From Aselliscus stoliczkanus (taxonomy: Eukaryota > Chordata > Mammalia > Chiroptera > Hipposideridae), in NCBI GenBank assembly GCA_033961575.1, contig CM066731.1, positions 132,425,001-132,489,000 on the forward strand: a stretch of 64,000 nucleotides of DNA. The letters are read 5' to 3'. The position numbers were made by a program, and so were the translations under genes. Below the pieces are notes generated by a model. The model saw nothing but the letters and a program-made list of their open reading frames with translations. It was not told where the DNA came from and searched no databases. Positions 9,940-21,344 of this stretch are shown one piece after another. The first letter of the stretch is position 1; every line of letters begins with the position of its first letter.

Positions 9940-10362
9940 AACTACCTATAAGTCAGCTGCTTATGAATGCTCCTCAACTTAAGATGGGGTTATGCCCAGA
10001 AAAACTCACTGTGATTTGAAAATATCGTAAGTCAAAATTGTATTCAATATACTTAACCTACTCCAAATCATAGCTTAACGTACCTTAAATGTACTCAGAA
10101 CACAATATCCAAAGAATGCTTGCAACACAGAACATTGTAAAGTATTGGTTATCTCCCCTCATGATCATGTGCCTGACTGGGAGCTGTGGCTCGCTGCTGC
10201 TTCCCAGCATCATGGGGGTACCATATTACATATTGGTAACCTGGGAAAGATCAAAATTCAAAATTTGATGTAAGATTTCTGCTGAATGCTTATTACTTTA
10301 GCACTGTGGAAAAGTCCCCAAATCATAAGTTGAAACATACTAAGTTGAGGACCATATGTACT
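9940..10362. mobile_element. Tigger-like non-autonomous DNA transposon
   Basis: The left end (ATGCTCCTCAACTTAAGATG) and the right end (AGTTGAAACATACTAAGTTGAGGACC) are related inverted sequences. The interior (AAAATATCGTAAGTCAAAATTG) is typical of an ancient mammalian TcMar-Tigger-type element. The subfamily is not assigned. Confidence 0.6.
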
Positions 10363-10499
10363 TTCCTGTTTCACCTGCTTGATTGGAGCTTTTGCAGTAC
10401 GGAGCTGCTCAGAAGCTGGTACATAGTAAATGCACAGTAATGTTTGTCACATGAATGAATAAAATAGATGAATGAATGGATGAATGAAAGAAACTGGAA

Positions 10500-10565
10500 A
10501 TGCAAGGGTAGTAACTTCCATTTAATTACTAAGTGACCATGAACAACTTTCTAGATCTCAAATAC
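10500..10565 (+). mobile_element. Probable MIR core fragment
   Basis: A short stretch (AATTACTAAGTGACCATGAACAACTTTCTAGATCTCAA) resembles the MIR core. It is too short to be certain. Confidence 0.35.
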
Positions 10566-10569
10566 TATA

Positions 10570-11825
10570 CTCTCTATTGTAGACATTTGCTATTTTTTAT
10601 CAAATATGGTTTTATAAGTTCATGTCAACATATATCCAATTGTCATATACTGAATACAAGATAACTGAGTATCCAGAAAATAGTTTTTTTTCCTTATAGA
10701 AAATGTTTTATTGCATTTTCCCCCAAAAGCTAACAGTAGGATGAATGCAGCATAAAGTACGTAATGAATTAAGCTTCTCCCCTGATATCTACTTACATGC
10801 CTGAATTAGTATGACTTGTTTTTTTAAACTGAATTGAGAGGTAGTTTCCAGGTGTGAAGATCCTCTTATGTTTAAAGGGAGGACATTTAGAAATCCCATC
10901 CCACAAGGCTGTGGAAGAGCCTGTCTTATTAAATAATCCTAGCATGACCTTTTAGTAAATCTCATTTTTATAATTTCATCCTTTGAAGGAATAATTTATT
11001 TTGCCTATCTTCCTCTTAATTTTGTGTATATTTGTCTTTTCATTTTGGATTTTACAACTAATATTAACTTTTACCTTTTTTAAATTCGAGCTTAAGAGAA
11101 ACCACAGTAAGTTGTTCAATTATCCTTGACATTTCAGTAGCAGTGAAGTGTAAACTTTTTTACAGAATTCACAGTAAGGTGTCCTCACCTTACTTGCTCA
11201 GGTTTTCAGTTCATGTCAATAAATTTGTCGGCTCTGTGTGCTCCTCAGCAGATGCAAATGTTCAGTTATTTGCATGGTTCACAATGAAGTCTGATTTGAG
11301 AAATCCCTGAATTCATATTCATGTTCTCTGTTAGGTAAACTTTTCTGTACTGTTTTCTTTATTCTGGAAAGTTTTCATTAGCTTTACTCTTGTATAGAAT
11401 GACACACTAGTTTTCTCAAATCTTTGCTTTCAAATCTAGTTTTTTTTTTTTTTTTTTTTCACCCAACGTCCAGCGAATGTAGGTCAGGTAGAAAACATGT
11501 AGGTCTGTCTTAAGGGGCTTAGAACTGAGAAACACAGAGGCAGACTAATATCCGTAATTCATTACGAGCATCATAGTGACAGGAGCAGAGAAGGTACAGG
11601 TGGGATGGATCTGTGGTTGGGAGTTTTTAGGCAAAATGCAACTGGAAAAGCACAAAGGCAGGATAGAGCTCAGTACTGGCAAGAGAAAAGTTAGTTGGGC
11701 CTGTGTTGAAAAAGGGTCTAGGTCAAATGAAGACAAGAAACCAGAATAGTATAGATCAGAACGGATCATCCAAATAATGAAAGAGGGAGTTGATATGAAT
11801 AATTAAAAATAATATTTATTTCACT
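10570..11825. other. No gene seen; one long T run
   Basis: Unassigned DNA. A T run at about 11440-11459 could be the tail of a minus-strand retro-insertion, but I found no matching duplication or recognisable body to its right. Confidence 0.4.
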
Positions 11826-11830
11826 TAGCG

Positions 11831-12152
11831 TGTTTGTCTGTTAGGGCTGCCATAACAAACTCTCAAAGACTGAATGACTTAATTAACAGAACTTATTTTT
11901 TCACAGTTATGGAGGCTAGAAGTCCAACGTCAAGGAGCCAGCAGGTCTGATTTCTTTTGAGACCTCTCTCCTTGGATTGCAATTCCTCTTTTTATAAGGA
12001 CATTGGTCAGATTGGATTGGGGCACACCCTCTCATTTTAACTTAATAATTTCTTTAAAGACCCTATCTTCAATACAGTCACATTCTGAGGTAATGAGGGT
12101 TCAGGCTTCAACATGTGGATTTTGGGGGGACACTTAGCCAATAGCGCTTAGG
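11831..12152 (-). mobile_element. MaLR (MLT1-type) LTR
   Basis: The complement of the MLT1 LTR pattern: GTTAGGGCTGCCATAACAAA, then GTTATGGAGGCTAGAAGTCC, then TCACATTCTGAGGTAATGAG and the terminal GGATTTTGGGGGGACAC. The internal part is shortened. An old ERVL-MaLR relic with no coding. Confidence 0.75.
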
Positions 12153-12204
12153 AAAAATATATTTTAAAGATATATCATCTATGAAGTTAGTCTGTAATTC
12201 TAGA

Positions 12205-12345
12205 GTATTGGTTTCCAAACATTAAAATATGAATTGCTGGGTCTCATCCCCTCCTTATGAGTTTCTGACTCAGTAGGTCTGGGAAGGGGCCTGAGAATTT
12301 GCATTTCTAGCAAGTTCCCAGGTAATGCTGATATTGTTGGTCCTA
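12205..12345. mobile_element. MER5-like hAT (Charlie) element
   Basis: The pattern TATTGGTTTCCAAACAT, then TTTCTGACTCAGTAGGTCTGGG, then GAGAATTTGCATTTCTAGCAAG matches the small MER5 group of non-autonomous hAT transposons. Confidence 0.65.
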
Positions 12346-12429
12346 TGACCACATATAAATGGGCAATTAGGGAAATATATCAGTAACAGGGAATAAGCAG
12401 AAAAAAGTAATATCACACCATAAGAATTC

Positions 12430-12716
12430 ACTGTAGGATGTCCCTGCTGGCAGCCAGAAAGAGGGATAATAGGACTCCCATGAAACTGAATTCTGCCAAC
12501 AACTTGAATGAGTTTGTGAGTGGATTCATGCCCAGAGACTCTAGAAAGGATTGAAGTCCTTGGCTTTGGCCTGGTGAAATTCTAAGCAGAGATCCAGTAA
12601 GCCATACTGAACCTTAACTTCTAACCCACAGAAACTGTGAGATAATAAATGGATATTGTTTTAAGACACTAAGTTTGTGGTTATTTGCTTCAGTAGCAAG
12701 AGAGAACTAGTATAGA
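12430..12716 (+). mobile_element. MaLR LTR fragment, 3' part
   Basis: The end AACTGTGAGATAATAAATGG, then GTTTTAAGACACTAAGTTTGTGG, then an ACTAGTATA-like finish, is the sense 3' end of an MLT1/MST-like LTR, including the AATAAA signal. Confidence 0.7.
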
Positions 12717-12719
12717 AGA

Positions 12720-13570
12720 GGTCATAGTTATTGTATAAAAACCATGTGGACAGATCACTCTCCCCAAATATGTGGTCATTCTACACATATAGGTTGGCTT
12801 ATCCTTTATCAAGTCTTAAAAGGCAAAATAAAGTTTTGTAAGCTGTTTTCCAGCATGTATTCCATAGAGAAAAGATGGACATTTTCTCTCTTGAATAGTC
12901 ACAATTCACATTGTCATAAAAGGCTCTACTGAGCCCTGCAAGAAAAAAAAAAACCCTTGATTCTTCTAACTCAAGAGTTTTTGAATTTTTCTCCAAATTT
13001 ATTTGACTACTGAATCCTTTAAAAATGAAATGTTGAGCATACCACCTAAAACTCATTAAAAGCACATGGAACTAGTGGTCGAAGGACCACTGATATTGGG
13101 ACTCTTTTGTGCTAGCCATGTAGGAACTAATTCCAAATTACATTTTCTTGGACTCCAACCCTGAAATGTCTAAGTAAAAACAATTTTTTTCCAGTCAATT
13201 TAATAAAAAATAAATTTCCTCCCCCATCATCTAAATCTAGATGTTGCAATTACCTACAGGCAAGGCAGATAATATAAATGAGTGAGGTAGGCTGATTGTA
13301 AGTGAACAGGAAATCATGTGTCTCATGCATACATATGAGAGTTTTTCTAGTGTAGATAACTCTAGATATGGCTATGTCTGAAGATCTTGAACTTTGTTAG
13401 GTATGGCCAAATTATTTTCTGAAGTACTTGTAGCAGTTTTCTCTTCCACCAGCAATATTTTAAAATTCCATAAGTTTTTATGTCTTTAAATGAAAAAGAA
13501 TTGATATCGAGCAAGTTTGACAAAGTATATTAAATCAAGTGGTGGGTTGGGTAGCTGTGTCTATTTTTTT
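12720..13570. other. No gene seen
   Basis: No supported feature. The small open frames at 12744-12932 and 12799-13065 lie on opposite strands of the same DNA and resemble nothing I know. Confidence 0.45.
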
Positions 13571-13588
13571 ATTGTATGTGATTTTTTT

Positions 13589-14026
13589 TTTTTAAAGATT
13601 TTATTGGGGAATTGGCGGAGGGGAACAGCGTTGGGGAATCTGGGAAGAGGAACAGACAAGTTGCTGTCTTTTTGTTCTTCAGTTTAGTTGCGGAGGATGT
13701 TGCTTCACTGTTGGTACCGTCATTGCGCTCTTCCCGGATGAGGCAGATCGGTCGCTGGCCTCTGGATGGTCGCTCACCGCGGCTATTGGTAGCTTGCGCT
13801 GGCTGCCAGACGCTCATGCTGGCTGCGGGCCACTCACTGTAGCCTATGGCAGCCCACTGCAGCAGGGGTTGCAGCCAACACCTTCGCCGGGGCTCACACA
13901 GCCCAGCTCCAGGTGGAGCTGTTGTTAGCTGTAGAGGGCAGTGTCACTGGCCCTCATGTGGGATCCGAACCGGGGCCGCTGGCATCCCAAAACCAGCGCT
14001 TAACCAATGCTCCACTCGGCCGGCCC
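13589..14026 (-). mobile_element. Long composite tRNA-derived SINE (about 430 bp)
   Basis: On the minus strand it runs from a GGCCGGCCGAGTGG tRNA-like head, through a CACTGCCCTC junction and a body with repeated CCAGC-rich units, to a CCCCAATAAAATC tail. The duplication TGTATGTGATTTTTTT flanks it at 13573-13588 and 14027-14042. Frames within it (for example 13612-13842) are SINE sequence, not genes. Confidence 0.88.
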
Positions 14027-14084
14027 TGTATGTGATTTTTTTTATATGTTTGAAATATTTTATAATTAATCATAAAAATTTTTA

Positions 14085-14700
14085 AAAAGATAAAAAAGGG
14101 GATAAATAAAAACACCTAAAGAGTTTTAAGGACTGTGACAAACTGGAGACATGACCTGTCTAAAGTAGGGAGACTCCGCCTGGCTCCAGGTAACCCTGCC
14201 ACGTAATGTGGTGTGAGATCTGAATTTTTGTGAAGAGCCTGAAATTCAAAATTTTATGTGACCATTTCCAACATTTAAAACAAGGTGTGGACCAAATGAA
14301 ACATGTTTCTGTCTGAGATTTGGCTGGTGGGCCATGGGTTTTGATTCTTTTTCCTAAGTCTTGGAGGAGCTCACTGGCTACACTCCCCCCACCGCTCTGT
14401 GAAGTTTGTGGGAGGTTATTTATTGCAGAGCCTGCCTGTCCTGTACCTGGCAAAACAAGTATGAACAAGTGCAGTTCTGAGCTCTTTAACATCTAATAAA
14501 AAGGAATAAACATTTTTGTCATGAATGGTTTTGAAGTCCAGAACCTATAAATAGGCTTCAATAACTTCCTGTCGTCCACAGAATAAAACCCAAACACAGC
14601 CAAGAGTTTAAGCTCCATTTTACTTTTCTTACTTTATTTTTGACTATTCTTTTTCTTATACCCTTTGTTGAGACCACACTGTACTTGTTATTTTCTGGAG
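14085..14700. other. No gene seen
   Basis: A 110-codon minus-strand frame (14492-14160) has no recognisable domain. I treat it as chance. Confidence 0.45.
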
Positions 14701-14714
14701 AAGTATATCAGAAA

Positions 14715-14869
14715 TTTAAAGCAGAGGCTCTGGTATTAAACTGACCTGGGGTTGAAACCAGGCTTCATCATTACTTGCTACATGACATTAGGCAAGGTTT
14801 CATCTTTCTGACCCTTAGATAATGAAGACAATCCTATTACTGATAGGTTTGATAAGAAGATTAAATGAG

Positions 14870-14937
<68 letters not shown>

Positions 14938-15085
14938 GTCTTACAAACAATGCCTGGTACACAATAAGCATTTTATAAATGTTATCTCTTATCATCTGTA
15001 AAATCAGGATAAAAACATCATTACTGTGAAGGTGGAATTAGATAATATTTGAAGTGTTAAATGAAGTGGGAAGCACAGATTGTAG
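14715..15085 (+). mobile_element. MIR SINE interrupted by a microsatellite
   Basis: The MIR pattern AGCAGAGGCTCTGGTATTAAACTGACCTGGG with a TGCTACATGAC core continues to GATTAAATGAGA. It resumes after the TA/CA repeat with AATGCCTGGTACACAATAAGCA. Confidence 0.75.
14873..14936 (+). repeat. (TA)n(CA)n compound microsatellite
   Basis: About 30 bases of TA followed directly by about 34 bases of CA, inside the MIR element. Confidence 0.97.
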
Positions 15086-15129
15086 CAATAATTTCTGTTT
15101 TGTGTTTTCCCATGTACCTGTACTTATAC

Positions 15130-15432
15130 TAGTCCCTGTGATTTAAGGTCCTTTTCCAGTCTTTGTATGTTCATATTCTACTCATTTTCAAATCTTATTT
15201 CAAATGCCACCTCCTTCAGAGCGTGGTCACTCACTTATTCAAAATGTATTTATTGAGAATCCTCTTCTGAGCCCATATCATTTTATCTTGGCACTTTCAC
15301 ATTTATACTTGTAATATATTGATTTTATAAAATAAAAATGTCAGTTTTTAGAAGGCAGGATATATATTTTACTTAGCCTTATATCTCCCACCCTATTTAA
15401 CACAAGGCTAGACACATAGTAGGCAGTAATTT
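15130..15432 (+). mobile_element. L2 3' end
   Basis: The string TCAAATGCCACCTCCTTCAGAG, followed downstream by AAGGCTAGACACATAGTAGGCAGTAA, matches the L2 3' terminus. Confidence 0.6.
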
Positions 15433-15939
15433 TTTTTTTTTGTCCCAAAAAGGAAATAAACCTTTATAGAAATCCTTTTCTGACTAGGAGATCTATAATA
15501 GTTACAGCGGCAGATGTGCTTCCATCAAAACACAGAAATTCCGGGTGGAGGACCACCCCATGAGCATGCAGAGGAACTAGGAGAGTCAGCACCTCTTCCC
15601 TCGCCCCCCATTCTCCTCCCCTGTCTCCCCAAGAATGATCCCCTATAAGTTTGTTTCCTAAATCCTTGAAAAGTATAACATAGTTTATGCTATTGATTAG
15701 AAAGTTTCTTGGTCCCATAAAGGTTACATTGACACCTGTGTTTCTAATCAGTTGGGGGAAATTGAACAAGTCGTTTTACTTCTCTAGATATGATTTGGCA
15801 TATGTGTAAAGGGACAATTCATTCATGTGAGGCTGTTAACTGACTTCCTCATACTGTCCTAGCCTGTGAAGAACAAATACTATAGATTGCAGCTCATTTT
15901 TGGGGTACTTTTTTTTTTTTTTAAAGATATGGTTCTGGA

Positions 15940-16650
15940 ACAGCTGTGGGGTGTCAGGAAGTGGATAGGAGAACAAGAATTTGAATAAACGAGGCTGTGG
16001 ATTGTGTGTTCATGATGGAACAAGATGTCAGTGCCACATCCTGCTTTGGAGCTTCAGGAGAGGTCAAAAGGCTGATAGCATTGTTGGGGACTCTCACATT
16101 GTAAAGCAAGGTACTTGAGAACCTCTGTGGCACTTTCAAAGGGGTTAGTCCGAAATGGATTTTCTTAGCAATAGTTTATCACACATCCATCTGTTGCATC
16201 CATATAGGAGGGAGAGGCTGAAGAGGCTGAGAGAGGATTTATTAAAGAAAGTGTGTTGGATTCTTCTCCTTCACCAACCATGCTTCCAGCAAAGGTCATG
16301 GGTAGGAGGACACTTCCCTTGTACTGTAAACCCAATGGAAAGCTGGTCAATCGCCTTTAGGATATGATGGACTCCAAGGTTTATATTGGTCTCATATTTG
16401 AAGGGTCTAGCGGCTGGAAGCTGGCCCTGGCCCTGCCACTTTCTGATTGTAGAGGATTGAGGGCCCTAATAAAGGCAAGCTGCACTTCCACCAATAGTGG
16501 GGCAAAGGTGAGATTTCTTAGGGACAAATGTGGAGCCTGTGGACAGTGATAGAGACTTCTTAAGAACTACCCTGCCCAAGAGGACCATTGGACAATGTGA
16601 CCCAAAGAAGAGAAGGCCATTACTGGTGTGAAGTAGAGATTTAATAATTT
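15940..16650. other. Unassigned moderately GC-rich block next to a T run
   Basis: The block follows a T run at 15909-15922 and has higher GC than its surroundings. Overlapping 60-70 codon frames occur on both strands (16155-16367, 16364-16549, 16350-16165, 16139-15954). None matches a family that I recognise. It could be an old LTR, a retrocopy or unique DNA. Confidence 0.3.
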
Positions 16651-16659
16651 TTTTTCCTC

Positions 16660-17635
16660 AAGGGTGACTGATTTTCCCAGTTCTTCTAATTGATCTGTAA
16701 TGTCATCTTCCTCATAAAACAAGTTTCCTTATTTGTTTAAAGTAAAAGTAGTCTAATATCACATGTTAATATTTTCTTAATTTTGAGCTCCTGGAAGGCA
16801 AGACAGTGTCTCTGGCAGTGTCTGTGGTGAGGTAAAAGAAGAAAAATTAATAAAACTGATCTCTAATTAGATCATTACATGATGAGAGACAAAACATTTT
16901 TGCTAAAGTTTTTTTTTTTTTTTTTGGTAACTTGTTTTTTTACCAAAGTTTATAAATATTCCCATAGGGAAAACTGTGAAAATGGTTCAGAATGTCATAA
17001 TATAATTTACCTAAACATATGGACTTTTAAGTTCCGAAACTTGGGAGAATTTAACTCAATCTATTTGAGACAGGTCATTGAAACAAACAAAAAAAACTTA
17101 TTTTCTAGATATTTCTAGAAGACTGATAATTTGAATAAAATCTAAATTGGTCACACGTGGATTTCATAATTTCAAATAAACATTTATGGTTTTAAAAAAT
17201 AGAAAGTAAAATAGTACATTTTTACACTGTAAATTTCTCCTGGTGCCTGACAGGAAGAACTGGTGGTAGTGGTTGGGGGGTGTGGGGAAACAGCTACTTG
17301 AGCTAAAAAACTTTCGTGATGCTTGTTCATGAGCGGTATCTCACGTGACTACTCAGCTGACATTCAGCAAGCTTCAGAGAAGCAGTCAAATAATTTGTTT
17401 TTCTTAGAAAGGATTTATTATTATAAGGTGTGTTCCAAATTGACCGTGTTTAGAGAAATTGCAGATTCTGGGGCAATACTACCCCTGGTAGTGAGCAGAT
17501 TAAGATTGCGTTCCCTAATTTCTAAAGTACTTCTACTCTGAGTCAGTCATTTTTCTCCCACACCAAACAGATCTTTTTGCTGAGTGATCAAATGACAGGT
17601 TTCATCTTCTTCCTGTTTTGATGAAATAGGATAGA
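16660..17635. other. No gene seen
   Basis: AT-rich DNA. The 79-codon frame at 16879-17118 and the 72-codon frame at 17323-17541 show no domain. Confidence 0.45.
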
Positions 17636-17650
17636 CTTCCTAGAAGGTAT

Positions 17651-17651
<1 letters not shown>

Positions 17652-17689
<38 letters not shown>

Positions 17690-17995
17690 TATTTTTCATT
17701 AGCTTCAGGTGTACAACAAAGTGCAATAGTTATACTTTTTACCCCTCAAAGTGACATCCCCCTCCCCCAATTCTCCCCTCCCACTCCTCCCCCCCATATC
17801 ATACTATCTATTACAATTCCTTTGACTCCCTTCCACCATATAATCCACATCCTGTGACTGTCTATATATTCAATTACAGTTTTTTTTTTTGAGGGCAGTG
17901 TCACTGGCCCTCACTGGCCCTCATATGTGGGACTGAACTGGGGTCGCTGGCTTCCTAAGCCAGCGCTTAACCACCACGCCACTCGGCCGGCCCCA
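17652..17995 (-). mobile_element. Probable chimera: short SINE joined to L1 3' end
   Basis: Left part 17652-17880 is the L1 3' UTR with a (TTTA)n tail, closely resembling 2613-2820. It stops at the L1 sequence AATTACAG and passes straight into the T-tail and body of a short SINE (17881-17995) in the same orientation. One duplication, CCTAGAAGGTATT, at 17639-17651 and 17996-18008 encloses both. The SINE has no duplication of its own and no L1 continues beyond its head. I infer a template switch from L1 RNA to the SINE poly(A) tail. The SINE also has a local duplication of CACTGGCCCTC. Confidence 0.68.
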
Positions 17996-18055
17996 CCTAG
18001 AAGGTATTGTGTCTCATTCTTCTCTCAAGCCAGTGACTCTTCTACTACTTTTTTT

Positions 18056-18162
18056 TTTTTTAAATTTTTGAGGGCAGTGTCACTGGCCCTTATATGTGGG
18101 ACCCGAACCGGGGCTGATGGCTTCCCAAGCCAGTGCTTAACAATTGCGCCACTCGTCCCGCC
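18056..18162 (-). mobile_element. Short tRNA-derived SINE
   Basis: The T-rich tail is followed by GAGGGCAGTGTCACTGG and ends in a degraded GGC-rich head (CGTCCCGCC). The duplication CTCTTCTACTAC/TTTTT lies at 18037-18055 and 18163-18180 with one mismatch. Confidence 0.85.
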
Positions 18163-18308
18163 CTCTTCTACTATTTTTTTGGGGACTGTTCCCAGTACTT
18201 TCACTCCAAGGCTCTCAAAGGCTGGGTTCTCTTCTGTCTGCCCTCCCAGAAACCAATGGGAAGATTAAGATCTTCCAGATCTGTAGTGACTCTTCCTTTA
18301 GAAATAAT

Positions 18309-18452
18309 ACAGGGTGTCCACTTAAATTTGAACTTTGGATAAACTCTGTTAGTACAAATATGTCCCAAATAGTGCACAGAATATTCTTATACTAAAAAGT
18401 TTTCCTTTTTTTAATCTGAAATTCGAATTTCACTGGTGTCCTTTATTTTTAT
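18309..18452. mobile_element. Palindromic interspersed repeat
   Basis: The left arm GTGTCCACTTAAATTTGAAC and the right arm ATTCGAATTTCACTGGTGTCC are inverted copies separated by about 95 bases. This indicates a small non-autonomous DNA element. The family is not assigned. Confidence 0.5.
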
Positions 18453-18479
18453 TTGCTAAATCTGCTAATTCTCCCCTTC

Positions 18480-20175
18480 CCTCCAACCAAAATATCCCCC
18501 AAAACACACACTGAAATCACCTGACCGAACAGGTGTGGGATAACATATGCTACTTTCAGCATTTCTCATTGTAGAGTTCCTTTCTCAACTCTTACAGAAG
18601 TAGCCTGATGATTTCTGTCCATAAATGTGGGAAGAGGAGAGAGAAGCTAGTATTTTTTCATCTTCTTTTGTCCAAACTGATTGAATCCTAGTAAAATTTA
18701 ATTCCTTTACCACTCTTTGGCCAGTTTTGGGTTTCTCTCATAGAAATTTGCTCCTTTCCTTTTTCTGTCCTCCATTGTGCATCCTAGACACTCCTGGCCT
18801 ATCAGGAACCCTGTTTGAGAAGAAGGCTGAGACTAACACATGAAGTATTAAACGGCGTCTATAGTGGGACTGGTATAATCTGTGAGTATGGTAGTTATGG
18901 AGACAATACCACTATTCTTCCTACAATTCTAGGTGCTGATATGATTCTGGAAATAGCTCAAAACTCTGAACTTTAGACTTAAAAAAATCTATCCTTCAGA
19001 TTGCTGCAAATCTGATCACTCCTTACCAAGTTAAATTAGAATCAATAAATTAAATGTAAATGGCTTTATTTTGGAGGTGGCCTGGGTTTACACATCATTT
19101 GCAATACACTAAGTAATAAAGAGGCATATAAAGCAGATTACTCTTTGAAATAAAGGTAGTTAATTTGAATCTATGTCTAATGGTAAAAATAAAAAACTAG
19201 TATTTGGGTGTTTAAATGTGTTTTCAGTGGTTTGGAGTAGTTGCATCTTCCTTAGATTAGGGGAATAAATTTGGAGGGTTTGATAATACTCAGCCTTAAA
19301 CAAATAAACATAATAAAGATGCAACACAAAATTTTTTTTAAAAAAATTAAAGAACAGGAAGAACTTGCTCTTAATAGAGTCTCATGAGAATTATATCTCA
19401 ATCCACAGAAGCACCCTTCCTTTTTATTTTTCAAGCATTCAAATGAAGGATTTCAACACAAATCCAGTGAGATTACATAATAACGCCATGCTGATGTCAT
19501 GTTCTGTCATTATCTGGGGAAGTAATTTAAAGTATTTCATTAGATAAATGCTATAATGAGATGCAAATAGTTTGAGAGGGTGATACATTAAAGAAAAAAA
19601 ATCCCTGCAAGGTAATTGAGGTAGAATTACTATGATAATGCAAGCTACCTTCACTTGGAAAAACAAGTGCTCCTATCAATAAAATATAGTTCTGATTTTA
19701 CAATTAACTTTGTAATAATTGAAATTATATGATTAAAAATGGTAGCAATATATTTACTTGGCCCCAATTAGCCAAATCTTCAACATTAAAGTCAATCAGA
19801 AAATGGGAATAATTGTCAATGGGTATTTAGTCCAAAAAGCTGCCTTTTTTTGAGATAGCTATTCAGATAGAATAAAAGAACACAAATCAGTCATCACTAG
19901 GTAGTTTTGGAGAAAGGCTGTCTGCTCTTTGCAAAACTTCCACAAATGTGAATGGCTCAATCAGATGCCTGATAAGCTCCAAATAATATCTGAACTTCAG
20001 GGACTTATCTAAAGTATTTATTTATTTATTTATTTTGAATTTGTCTATCAAGTACTAGCAATTGAACTTGAGTCAGCTGAAGAGATACAAAAATAAATCA
20101 TTTATAGGTAGGTGATTTAGTACTCTCAGAAGTGGAATACATTGTTTTATTGTCTCTGGCTCTAACTTGAGGATT
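18480..20175. other. No gene seen
   Basis: AT-rich unassigned DNA with a small (ATTT)n run near 20016-20034. No coding signature. Confidence 0.45.
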
Positions 20176-20182
20176 AGAGCAG

Positions 20183-20353
20183 TGTTTTTCAAACTTGAAT
20201 GTGTCTAAGGATCTCTGGGATGCCTGCAGATTCCCCCAGGAGATTTCAACTCAGTAGATCTGTGTTGAGGTTTTAAAATTTTAATTTTTAACAGATATCC
20301 TAGATGATTCTGATGATATTATGGTCCAAAAATCATACTTTGAGAAATACTGA
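20183..20353. mobile_element. MER5-like hAT element
   Basis: The pattern CAGTGTTTTTCAAACTTGAATG, then CCAGGAGATTTCAACTCAGTAG, and an inverted-end CATACTTTGAGAAATACTG, is a small hAT-Charlie element. Confidence 0.6.
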
Positions 20354-20359
20354 CTTATG

Positions 20360-20895
20360 ATTTCAGTTGTTTGGTAATATATGCCCTAAATGCATAAGAC
20401 AAATGTGACATAGGTACAGGGCCTGGGATCAGAACACATTGAATTCCACTCCAATCTGTCTCATTCCGTTCAATTCCATTAACTTCAGCAAATACTCATT
20501 TTGCAATGGAGTGGGAATAGGAGATAATCAAGGGGAGAGACTACATATGTACTTGAATTAAAAAATGCATTTTGCCATTAAGGAACTTGAATACTTTATT
20601 ATATCTTTATAATAAGGTAAAATAAAGAAAGGGAATTAATTTTGTTCTCTTCTTTGTTCCGGGCACTTAGAGAGATTCCTATCATTTCACACGTGTCCAA
20701 TAAATATTTGTTGAATGTTTAATAAATTAATGACAAAGCAAAGTGCAATCAAGTGATATAAATATGTAACAACATTCTGGAGGTGGGTGGAATAGGGTAG
20801 GAGGCTAGTTGTAGGGTTATTGATGTTTCTTAAATAGTTTCATCCCTGTAATTTGCTTCCCTCCAAACACCGCCCCTCATGGCTCTCATGTTACT
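20360..20895. other. No gene seen
   Basis: No open frame of note. The short stretch at 20690-20730 (CCAATAAATATTTGTTGAATG) resembles an L2 or MIR end but is too short to call. Confidence 0.4.
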
Positions 20896-20914
20896 TGTAG
20901 AATATGGTAATTTT

Positions 20915-21052
20915 TTATTTTATTTTTTATTTTTATTTATTTTTATTTATTTATTTTTTGAAGGAAGTGTCACTGGCCCCACATATGTGACCTGAACCAG
21001 GGCTGCTGGCTTCACAAGCCAGCGCTTAACCACCGCGCCACTCGGCCGGCCC
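20915..21052 (-). mobile_element. Short tRNA-derived SINE
   Basis: A long T/A tail (TTTTATT units) is followed by AGTGTCACTGG and a CCACTCGGCCGGCCC head. The perfect duplication GAATATGGTAATTTT lies at 20900-20914 and 21053-21067. Confidence 0.92.
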
Positions 21053-21256
21053 GAATATGGTAATTTTACTAGCTCATACAATTTTTAGTGATCTTTTTCT
21101 GATTTGCTGCCCAAAATTGGCACAGTAGAAGAATGGGGTGGCAATTAGAAGAAGCTTTGGCCTAATCTCAGATCCATTGGTGACTAACCATATGACAAAA
21201 TATCCTAATTTCTCCACAGAGATGGTAGATGATTATCAAAAACAGTTAGAGAACTA

Positions 21257-21337
21257 TTGGGTTGTTTGAAAAGTCATGATGCATTTTTGCAATGAAAAAC
21301 ATAGAAAAAATACATCATGACTTTTCTGACAACCCAA
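21257..21337. mobile_element. Mariner-type MITE
   Basis: An 81-base near-palindrome that begins TTGGGTTGTTTGAAAAGTCA and ends TGACTTTTCTGACAACCCAA. The inverted repeats span about 30 bases each and TA is duplicated on both sides (21255-21256 and 21338-21339). TA duplication and this terminus are typical of Tc1/mariner derivatives. Confidence 0.85.
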
Positions 21338-21344
21338 TACTTTA

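Noticed and set aside
13612..14085. Frames in SINE sequence (also 25237-26262, 43639-44026, 44714-45205 and 56963-57186)
   Set aside because: All coincide with long or short SINEs bounded by duplications.
17881..17995. Ordinary nested SINE insertion into an L1
   Set aside because: No L1 sequence continues beyond the SINE head and no private SINE duplication is visible. The chimera explanation fits better, although I cannot exclude loss of the L1 remainder.
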